From: Clostridiales bacterium
GTDB taxonomy: Bacteria; Bacillota; Clostridia; Peptostreptococcales; Anaerovoracaceae
Reading direction: 5' to 3'
DNA length: 10,477 bases
Assembly (NCBI GenBank): GCA_009778415.1
Contig: WRJV01000271.1
Location: 1 to 10,477 of the forward strand
Below, piece by piece: positions 4,689-10,477 of the stretch (the stretch's first letter is position 1; each line of letters opens with the position of its first letter). Both the position numbers and the translations under genes were made by a program. The notes under the pieces are model-generated. The model made no database searches. It saw nothing but the letters and a program-made list of their open reading frames with translations, and was not told the origin of the DNA.

Positions 4689-7283
4689 ATGGTTTACCCT
4701 GTATTGAAGGGCGCAGGCTATGCCCTGATCAACACGCCGGACATGATAATGCAAAACGGCACCACCCAGACAACAGAAAAAATAGTGAACCCGGGCTCAG
4801 AGTACTTGAAAGCGCTCCCTGAGCACATCAGGAGCTACGAACAGGTAGTGAACTATGCCCCGAACCAAGTCTACATAGGGAACATGAGGCCGGAAAGCCT
4901 CAGAAGCTACGAAATGCCGTGGCATGACAAAGGCGCGGAAAATGCCAGCCGCTTCGGGAAATTCGGTGAGATCATGCCACAGGACGAATTCATACTGCTG
5001 ATGAAAATGGCAGACGCCTTTGAGCTCGTGATGATTGAAAAAGGCTTCATGGAGCAAGCGCGTGACAAGCTTGCGGAGCATCCGCTGTTCAAAGAAGAAG
5101 CTGCTGCCCTGCCGGGCGGCGTGGAATTGACAGAAATCGAAGCTGCGCTTGAGCAGCATGCAGAAGCGATATACCATGGCGGGAACCTGGTGGGCTGCGT
5201 TAAGAAAGCCCATGACGTGGACACAAACCTGTCGGCACATGTCTTGTTTGAGAATATTGTGGCGAAAGCATCAGGTACGCTGGCTTTCAAACACTTGATG
5301 GATAAAAACGGAATCGACGTACGGGACGTCCAATACGTGATAGAATGCTCGGAGGAAGCTTGCGGCGACATGAACCAGAGGGGCGGCGGGAACTTCGCGA
5401 AATCCATAGCGGAAAAATGCGGAGCAGTCAATGCCACCGGCTCGGACACGAGAGGTTTCTGCGCAGCGCCGGTCCACGCCTTGATTCAAGCGGCAGCCCT
5501 TGTGCAGAGCGGTGTATACGAAAACGTAGTGGTTGTAGCAGGCGGTGCCACGGCGAAGCTGGGCATGAACGGGAAAGACCACGTCAAGAAAGGGCTGCCT
5601 ATATTGGAAGACGTACTGGGCGCTTTTGCGGTGATGGTGAGCAAGAACGACGGGGAAAGCCCCGTAATCCGCACGGACCTTACAGGGAGGCACACAGTTG
5701 GGACCGGCTCCTCGCCCCAAGCCGTAATCACGTCGCTTGTGACAGAGCCTCTGGACAGGAGCGGGATGAAGATCACAGACATCGACAAATTCTCGGTGGA
5801 GATGCAAAACCCCGACATCACAAAGCCTGCGGGAGCAGGGGACGTGCCGGAGGCGAACTACAAGATGATCGCGGCGCTGTCAGTGAAGAGGCAGGAGCTT
5901 GAAAGGAGCCAGTTGCCTGAGTTCATTGCGAAGCACGGCATGCCCGGCTGGGCGCCGACTCAGGGGCACATACCGTCAGGTGTGCCGTACCTTGGCTTTG
6001 CAAGGGAGGGCTTGACGGGCGGCGATTTGAACAAAGTGATGGTTGTCGGCAAAGGCAGCCTGTTCCTGGGGCGCATGACGGACTTGTTCGACGGCGTTTC
6101 AGTGGTCATCGAACGGAACCCCGGCGAGGTCGCGGAGCAGACGGAGCAGCAGGGGCAGCCGTGGCAGACGGAGCAGTCGGAGCAGCCGGCAAAAGTCAGG
6201 ATCGGCCTTACGACGCTGGGCAGCGAGCACGGCATTGAAAACCTGGTTGCAGGGGCAGAGCTTGCGGCAAAGGGCGGCCCGGGTTTTGAGATAGTGCTCA
6301 TCGGGCCGAAGGCAGGCACTGAGCTACAGGGGGTGGTTGCGGACACAGAAGCTGAAATGTACAGGAAAATGGAAGAGCTTTTGGACAAAAAAGACATACA
6401 GGCTTGCGTGACCATGCACTACGACTTCCCGATCGGCGTTTCCACTGTCGGCAAAGTGGTGACCCCCGGCTCGGGAAGAGAGATGCTGCTTGCTACCACG
6501 ACGGGCACTGCTTCCACGAACAGGGTTGAAGCCATGGTGAAAAACGCGCTGCACGGCATAATTGCCGCAAAAGCGACCGGGATAGGGGCTCCGACTGTGG
6601 GGATACTAAACCTTGACGGCGCCCGCCAAGCGGAAAGGGCTTTAAAGGAGCTAGCTGCCGGAGGCTACAAGATCAATTTTGCAGAATCAGGGCGGGCAGA
6701 CGGAGGGGCTATCATGAGAGGCAACGACCTGCTGCAGGGCACGGCAGACGTCATGGTGGCAGACACGCTGACCGGCAACATAATGATGAAGGTTTTTTCA
6801 GCCTACACGACGGGCGGAAGCTACGAGGCGACAGGCTACGGCTACGGGCCGGGCATAGGGGAAAACTACGAAAAGCTCATCTTGATCCTGTCTAGGGCAT
6901 CCGGTGCGCCAGTCGTGGCAAACGCCATAAGGTACGCGGCAACGCTGGCACAGGGAAATTTAACCGGGGTTGCCAAAAAGGAATTCGCTGATGCAAAGAG
7001 GGCTGGGCTTGACGGCATACTGAAATCAATAAACAAAGACGCCGGGAAAGCCAACGATGGCAGCGGCGGGGAAGCAAGCCCACCGCCCAAGGAAGTAGTG
7101 ACTGGAGAAATATCCGGCATAGACATCATGATACTGGAGGATGCGGTGCAGGAGCTTTGGAAAAACGGCATTTACGCAGAGAGCGGAATGGGATGCACGG
7201 GCCCAATCGTCAGGGTCGCAGAGGACAAGGTAGAAATTGCGGCAGAGATATTGGCAAAGGAGAAGTACATAGATGCCGAGTAA
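4689..7283 (+). CDS. grdCD: Fused glycine reductase protein C: GrdC (beta) joined to GrdD (alpha)
   Basis: One uninterrupted 864-residue frame carries both subunits of protein C, which converts carboxymethyl-Se-GrdA to acetyl phosphate. Residues 1 to ~479 are GrdC: typical start MVYPVLKGAGYALINTPDM, thiolase/FabH-like fold, with SDTRGFCAAPVHAL (C258) and PTQGHIPSG (H427) as possible counterparts of FabH Cys and His. Residues ~480-502 are a Gln/Glu-rich linker. Residues ~503-864 are GrdD: PlsX-like fold with ADVMVADTLTGNIMMK (688-701), a flexible GSGGEASPPP insert (~791-800), and ESGMGCTGPI, whose C836 corresponds to the acetylated cysteine (Cys359 in separate GrdD). In well-studied clostridia these are two genes. 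Start: GGAGGAT at 4677-4683. The stop overlaps the selA start by 11 bases, so the two are likely translationally coupled. Domain assignment is firm; an assembly-caused fusion is unlikely because the frame and linker are clean. Confidence 0.93.
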   Translation: MVYPVLKGAGYALINTPDMIMQNGTTQTTEKIVNPGSEYLKALPEHIRSYEQVVNYAPNQVYIGNMRPESLRSYEMPWHDKGAENASRFGKFGEIMPQDEFILLMKMADAFELVMIEKGFMEQARDKLAEHPLFKEEAAALPGGVELTEIEAALEQHAEAIYHGGNLVGCVKKAHDVDTNLSAHVLFENIVAKASGTLAFKHLMDKNGIDVRDVQYVIECSEEACGDMNQRGGGNFAKSIAEKCGAVNATGSDTRGFCAAPVHALIQAAALVQSGVYENVVVVAGGATAKLGMNGKDHVKKGLPILEDVLGAFAVMVSKNDGESPVIRTDLTGRHTVGTGSSPQAVITSLVTEPLDRSGMKITDIDKFSVEMQNPDITKPAGAGDVPEANYKMIAALSVKRQELERSQLPEFIAKHGMPGWAPTQGHIPSGVPYLGFAREGLTGGDLNKVMVVGKGSLFLGRMTDLFDGVSVVIERNPGEVAEQTEQQGQPWQTEQSEQPAKVRIGLTTLGSEHGIENLVAGAELAAKGGPGFEIVLIGPKAGTELQGVVADTEAEMYRKMEELLDKKDIQACVTMHYDFPIGVSTVGKVVTPGSGREMLLATTTGTASTNRVEAMVKNALHGIIAAKATGIGAPTVGILNLDGARQAERALKELAAGGYKINFAESGRADGGAIMRGNDLLQGTADVMVADTLTGNIMMKVFSAYTTGGSYEATGYGYGPGIGENYEKLILILSRASGAPVVANAIRYAATLAQGNLTGVAKKEFADAKRAGLDGILKSINKDAGKANDGSGGEASPPPKEVVTGEISGIDIMILEDAVQELWKNGIYAESGMGCTGPIVRVAEDKVEIAAEILAKEKYIDAE
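6131..6187 (+). repeat. Degenerate in-frame repeats encoding the GrdC-GrdD linker
   Basis: The 12-mer CAGACGGAGCAG occurs at 6138-6149 and 6165-6176, offset by 27 bases (nine codons), with further CGGAGCAG-type copies around it. It encodes the QTEQ...QTEQSEQ stretch. The repetition suggests that the linker grew by local duplication after the two genes joined. Confidence 0.7.
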
Positions 7284-8718
7284 AAGCGAGCTGCTGAGGC
7301 TGATCCCAAAAGTGGACGACTTAATTAACAACGAAAAGATAACCGAGGCGGCACAGAACGCGTGCCGCCAGGTTGTCCTTGATTCCATAAGGGAGCAGGT
7401 TGACGAGACGAGGAAGAGAATTCTGCTGATGGAGGAGCATGAGGCGGCAGAACTCGACGCAGGCAGGTTGGTTGACGAGATCATTTTGCGGGTTTTGAGC
7501 AAAAATGAGATGAGCTTGAAAAAGGCTGTGAATGCCACCGGCGTGATACTGCACACGAACCTTGGGAGGGCGCCTTTGAACAGGGGCATCAAGGAAGCAG
7601 TTTGGGAAATTGCAGAAAACTATTCTACGCTGGAATACAACGTAGAAACAGGGGCGAGGGGGTCGCGGTACGACCACGTCCAAGGCTTGATAGCGAAAAT
7701 TGCCGGCGCAGAAGCTGCAATGGCCGTCAACAACAACGCTGCTGCGATTTTGCTTGCACTGAGCACTCTGGCAAAAGGATGCAAGGTCGCCGTTTCGCGA
7801 GGTGAGCTTGTGGAGATAGGCGGATCGTTCCGCGTTCCGGAAATCATGGAGCAGAGCGGCGCAAAACTAGTTGAAGTAGGGGCGACGAACAAAACGCACC
7901 TTTCCGACTACAGAAAAGCAGCGGAAGGAGGCGTGGAAGGCGGCGGCGCGGGAGCACTGCTAAAAGTCCACACGAGCAACTACAAGATTGTAGGATTCAC
8001 CGAGGAAGTGCCGCTTGCTGAACTGGTAAAACTGGGGAGTGAATACAGCATCCCGGTAATACACGACCTAGGCAGCGGGGCGCTCATAGACCTTGCGAAG
8101 TACGGGGTTTCAGGGGAGCCAACCGTCCAGGAAAGCATTCTTTCCGGAGCGGACGTGGTATGCTTCAGCGGAGACAAGCTACTGGGAGGACCCCAGGCAG
8201 GCATTATCGCCGGCAAGAAAAGCGCAATCGACAAAATGAAGAAAAACCCTTTGACAAGGGCGTTCAGGATTGATAAACTAACACTGGCTGCGCTGGAAGC
8301 TACGCTTAGGCTGTACCTTGACCCGGAAAGCGCCGTCAGCAGCATCCCTGTCCTGTCTATGATGACGATGCCGCTCAAAACCATAGAAGAAAGGTCTGCC
8401 CGTTTGTGCAGCTTGCTCGCAGGTAAATTGCAGGACTGCACCGTTTTTGTCGAAGACGGGCATTCCCAAGTAGGGGGTGGGGCTATGCCGCTGCAAAACC
8501 TCCCGTCGAAGATAGTCAACATCAAGCCTGCAAGACTGACAGTTCAGGAATTGGAGAGCCGCTTGAGGGGCAGCAAGCCTCCGGTCATTGTGCGGATACA
8601 CAAAGACCATGTCTGCCTTGACGTAAGGACCATGAGGGACGAAGAATTCCCGCTGGTGGCAGACGCTTTTGAAGAGGCGCTGAATTCAGTAGGCGACTTT
8701 GAAGAATTTTGGGAATAG
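7273..8718 (+). CDS. selA: Selenocysteine synthase (L-seryl-tRNA(Sec) selenium transferase)
   Basis: SelA is a PLP enzyme that converts Ser-tRNA(Sec) to Sec-tRNA(Sec) using selenophosphate. The 481-residue product is of normal length. Visible features: N-terminal helical domain with IPKVDDLI, the conserved ATGVILHTNLGRAPL (88-102), TGARGSRYDHV (126-136), VNNNAAAILLAL (152-163), HDLGSGALIDL, and the PLP lysine in FSGDKLLGGPQAG (K302). The start ATG overlaps the end of the grdC-grdD gene by 11 bases; AAAGGAG (7256-7262) is placed correctly with a 10-base spacer. The 3' end is unusual: the last two codons and stop (GAA TAG, preceded by GG of Trp) lie inside the acceptor stem of the tRNA-Sec gene. 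Function is secure. Its place in the grd operon implies joint expression with the genes that need Sec. Confidence 0.97.
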   Translation: MPSKSELLRLIPKVDDLINNEKITEAAQNACRQVVLDSIREQVDETRKRILLMEEHEAAELDAGRLVDEIILRVLSKNEMSLKKAVNATGVILHTNLGRAPLNRGIKEAVWEIAENYSTLEYNVETGARGSRYDHVQGLIAKIAGAEAAMAVNNNAAAILLALSTLAKGCKVAVSRGELVEIGGSFRVPEIMEQSGAKLVEVGATNKTHLSDYRKAAEGGVEGGGAGALLKVHTSNYKIVGFTEEVPLAELVKLGSEYSIPVIHDLGSGALIDLAKYGVSGEPTVQESILSGADVVCFSGDKLLGGPQAGIIAGKKSAIDKMKKNPLTRAFRIDKLTLAALEATLRLYLDPESAVSSIPVLSMMTMPLKTIEERSARLCSLLAGKLQDCTVFVEDGHSQVGGGAMPLQNLPSKIVNIKPARLTVQELESRLRGSKPPVIVRIHKDHVCLDVRTMRDEEFPLVADAFEEALNSVGDFEEFWE

Positions 8719-8807
8719 ATGGGTGCTGGTGTGCCTTCCGGTCTTCAAAACCGGTGCGGGGAGTGAGCAGCTTCCTGGGTGGGTTCGATTCCCACGTATT
8801 CCCGCCA
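8711..8807 (+). tRNA. selC: tRNA-Sec, anticodon UCA, CCA encoded
   Basis: All parts of a bacterial selenocysteine tRNA can be drawn. Acceptor: GGGAATA (8711-8717) pairs TATTCCC (8797-8803). D stem: six pairs 8721-8726 with 8731-8736, three of them G-U, and a 4-base loop. Anticodon stem: CCGGT (8738-8742) with ACCGG (8750-8754), loop CTTCAAA, anticodon TCA at 8745-8747. Long variable arm: 8758-8763 with 8771-8776. T arm: GTGGG (8779-8783) with CCCAC (8791-8795), 7-base loop TTCGATT. G8804 is the discriminator and CCA is encoded at 8805-8807. The eighth acceptor pair usual in bacterial tRNA-Sec would be G8718-G8796, a mismatch. The first 8 bases overlap the end of selA, including its stop codon. 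It reads UGA in grdA and grdB. Confidence 0.95.
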
Positions 8808-8826
8808 AAGAAAACATATCTTGGCA

Positions 8827-8868
8827 GCCCTTTGGTTTGAAAACGCCAAACCAAGGGGCGGTTTTTTT
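8827..8868 (+). terminator. Rho-independent terminator after selC
   Basis: A 13-bp stem (8827-8839 with 8847-8859, one U-G pair) closes a 7-base loop and is followed by GG and seven T residues (8862-8868). It lies 19 bases after the tRNA CCA and ends the grd-sel transcription unit. Confidence 0.93.
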
Positions 8869-8921
8869 GAATTTTGAGAACTTTGTCGAACCACGTAAGA
8901 TTCATTTAAGGATTTTGATTA

Positions 8922-8950
8922 TTGAAATAACCCCAAAAATATGTTATTAT
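8922..8950 (+). promoter_or_regulatory. Sigma-70/SigA-type promoter for the hydrogenase-like gene
   Basis: TTGAAA (8922-8927) and TATTAT (8945-8950) each differ from consensus at one position and are 17 bases apart, in an AT-rich stretch just after the terminator. Transcription should start near 8957, giving a leader of about 30 bases before the ATG at 8986. Confidence 0.75.
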
Positions 8951-8960
8951 TTCTAACATA
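8940..8960. promoter_or_regulatory. Inverted repeat over the -10 region, candidate operator
   Basis: TATGTTA (8940-8946) and TAACATA (8954-8960) form a perfect 7-bp inverted repeat with a 7-base spacer, covering the -10 hexamer and the probable start site. TCTAACA also occurs twice directly, at 8952-8958 and 8963-8969, 11 bases apart. The placement suits a repressor site; the regulator is unknown. Confidence 0.5.
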
Positions 8961-8985
8961 AATCTAACAAAAGGGGAAAAGGAAT

Positions 8986-10353
8986 ATGAGAAATTTGATC
9001 AATTGTGCATGTGAAAATTGCGTGGGCTGCAACCATTGCGTAAGGGTATGCCCAATAGACGAAGCAAATGTCATTACGAGCATTAGGGGGAAAAATGTTT
9101 GGAAAATCAACGGCAAAAAATGCATCGCGTGCGGCGCGTGCATCAAGGTGTGCCACCACGGAGCTAGGCATTATGAAGACGACACAGAGCTTTTCATCCG
9201 CGACCTTGAGCGTGGCGTTAAGATCAACGTTGTTGCCGCTCCTGCGGCAAAGACCAATTTTGAGGCGGCAGGAGGGCTGGGGCGCCTTTTAGCATGGTTG
9301 AGGTCTATGGGAGCACAGCAGATTTTCGACGCTTCGCTGGGTGCAGACATTTGCGCATGGGCGCATTTGTGCTACATTCAGAGGAACGACCCAAAGCCAG
9401 TCATTTCGCAGCATTGCCCTGTTGTCGTAAACTACTTACTGAAGCACAGAGAAGAGCTCGTGAAGCATCTGTCTCCAATACATTCGCCCATGCTAAGCAT
9501 GGCGGTATACATTCGCAAATATGAGAAAGCAGATGCGAAGATAGCTGCGCTGTCTCCATGCATTGCGAACGCTCACGAATTTGAGGCTGCAGGTTTTATT
9601 GATTACAATGTCACATTAAACAAACTACAAGAACTTATTGAGGCAAACAAAATCGTGATGCCAAAGCAGGATAGCGGCTTTGACCGGTTTGAAGCGAGTC
9701 TTGGTTCGTTGCAAGCTTCTCACAACAGCTTTATGGAAAATGTCGATCATTGCATAGGAGAATCGTTCCGCATCGACAAAGCAGAAGGCCAGTGCCTGGT
9801 TTACAAAGCCTTGGACGAGTACGCGAGGCAACCCGAAACGAAGCTGCCAACTTTTTTTGGCGCGGCGCACTGTCACGCGGGGTGTCATTTGGGGACCGGG
9901 TGCAGAGGCGGCGGCAATATTTTTGAAATCAACACCGTAATGAACAACTTGCGGCAGCCTACGGCTCATTTGGGCAAAAAACGGCACCGTGACGAGCTGT
10001 TTAAAGTGTTTGACAAAAAGCTGAGGCTTTCTGACTTTGTGAGGAAGCACACACCAGCTCCGGTTCAGAGCATACGAATATCGCAGGAAGATATTGGCGA
10101 AGCCTTCGCTTGGCTGGGAAAGTTCGACGAAGCTGCTATGAATTTTAACTGCGGGGCATGCGGGTGCGAGACATGCTTTGAAATGGCAGAAAGAATTGCA
10201 AAAGACATTGCAGTCCCGTCGCAATGCATGGAAAAGGCTAAACGCGAAGCGCATTGGGCGTGTGCGGAAGACAGCAACTTGCTAAAGACAAACCTGCAAA
10301 ACCTAGAGGAATTTTTTCAGAAACACTCGGTGGCAGAGGCGAAAAGTGCCTAG
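8986..10353 (+). CDS. Divergent [FeFe]-hydrogenase-like iron-sulfur protein, probably sensory
   Basis: This 455-residue cytoplasmic protein has three parts. The N-terminal ferredoxin-like domain carries two [4Fe-4S] motifs (C12, C15, C18, C22 and C46, C49, C52, C56). The middle is an [FeFe]-hydrogenase large-subunit domain with altered motifs: SQHCP (C144) for TSCCP, SPCIAN (C192) for MPCxxK, and HCHAGC (C296, C300) for the MACxxGC part. The four cysteines expected to hold the H-cluster therefore remain, but surrounding catalytic residues differ. At the C-terminus FNCGACGCETC plus C414 is a further four-cysteine Fe-S motif (C389, C392, C397, C414). Related clostridial proteins often continue into a PAS domain and neighbour signalling phosphatases or kinases; this one stops after a short helical tail. 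ATG is preceded by AAGGGG (8971-8976). Redox or hydrogen sensing is more likely than bulk H2 turnover, but this is inference. Confidence 0.85.
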   Translation: MRNLINCACENCVGCNHCVRVCPIDEANVITSIRGKNVWKINGKKCIACGACIKVCHHGARHYEDDTELFIRDLERGVKINVVAAPAAKTNFEAAGGLGRLLAWLRSMGAQQIFDASLGADICAWAHLCYIQRNDPKPVISQHCPVVVNYLLKHREELVKHLSPIHSPMLSMAVYIRKYEKADAKIAALSPCIANAHEFEAAGFIDYNVTLNKLQELIEANKIVMPKQDSGFDRFEASLGSLQASHNSFMENVDHCIGESFRIDKAEGQCLVYKALDEYARQPETKLPTFFGAAHCHAGCHLGTGCRGGGNIFEINTVMNNLRQPTAHLGKKRHRDELFKVFDKKLRLSDFVRKHTPAPVQSIRISQEDIGEAFAWLGKFDEAAMNFNCGACGCETCFEMAERIAKDIAVPSQCMEKAKREAHWACAEDSNLLKTNLQNLEEFFQKHSVAEAKSA

Positions 10354-10477
10354 CCCAGAATCTGAAAAGGGCGCAAAACAAGAAAACTATGGATTACTCA
10401 GCACCTGTAATATATAATAGGAAATAAAAAATGCAGGAGTCGGCTATGTGGACGCCTGCTTGTGAAAGGGAGGTGCC
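10354..10477 (+). promoter_or_regulatory. Probable promoter and leader of a gene beginning beyond the window
   Basis: No convincing terminator follows the hydrogenase-like gene. TATAAT stands at 10413-10418, but the -35 position offers only a poor match (TGGATT, 10390-10395). GCAGGAGTC (10433-10441) and GACGCCTGC (10451-10459) form a 9-bp inverted repeat with one mismatch and a 9-base loop. GGGAGGTG (10468-10475) at the very end looks like a Shine-Dalgarno sequence for a start just outside. Alternatively an ATG at 10431, with weak AGGAA before it, opens a frame running off the edge (MQESAMWTPACEREV). Neither reading can be decided here. Confidence 0.4.

Noticed and set aside
8699..8956. 85-residue ORF covering the tRNA-Sec and terminator
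   Set aside because: It runs through the tRNA gene and the terminator hairpin and has no recognisable protein features.

Overview
The window holds a nearly complete glycine reductase (Grd) operon of the type used in Stickland-type amino acid fermentation. It is fused to part of the selenocysteine machinery and followed by a separately transcribed [FeFe]-hydrogenase-like gene. Everything recognisable lies on the + strand. The content (two UGA-recoded selenoproteins, a glycine reductase complex, strong AGGAGG-type ribosome binding sites, ferredoxin/hydrogenase-type Fe-S protein) points to a strictly anaerobic, selenium-using amino acid fermenter, most likely a clostridial member of the Bacillota. 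By eye the coding regions are richer in G+C than classical low-GC Stickland clostridia. The species cannot be named from the sequence.

Layout: 1-161 is a pure 7-bp tandem array that ends just before the first ribosome binding site. Then come trxB (178-1110), trxA (1115-1432), grdE (1446-2732), grdA (2771-3241, Sec at codon 44), grdB (3278-4594, Sec at codon 350), a single grdC-grdD fusion gene (4689-7283), selA (7273-8718) and selC, the tRNA-Sec gene (8711-8807). A rho-independent terminator at 8827-8868 closes the unit. A good promoter (8922-8950) overlapped by an inverted repeat drives a divergent, probably sensory [FeFe]-hydrogenase-like protein (8986-10353). The last 124 bases hold a -10-like TATAAT, a hairpin and a Shine-Dalgarno sequence for a gene beginning outside the window.

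How the genes work together: GrdE (pyruvoyl subunits) and GrdB (Sec) form protein B, which binds glycine, releases ammonia and passes a carboxymethyl group to the selenol of GrdA. GrdC/GrdD (protein C, here one polypeptide) converts the carboxymethyl-selenoether to acetyl phosphate, which yields ATP. TrxA, reduced by TrxB, re-reduces oxidised GrdA. SelA and tRNA-Sec supply the Sec-tRNA needed to read the UGA codons of grdA and grdB, so substrate genes and decoding genes share one transcription direction and probably one operon. selB and selD are not in the window.

Most notable: the grdC-grdD fusion with a Gln/Glu-rich linker; selA and selC sharing 8 bases, so that tRNA 5' maturation would remove the selA stop codon; a TrxB that has lost the NADPH-type HRR motif; a grdB SECIS whose loop and spacing resemble E. 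coli fdhF while grdA lacks an equivalent; a second hairpin with the same GGU loop between grdB and grdC-grdD; and the heptamer array as operon leader.
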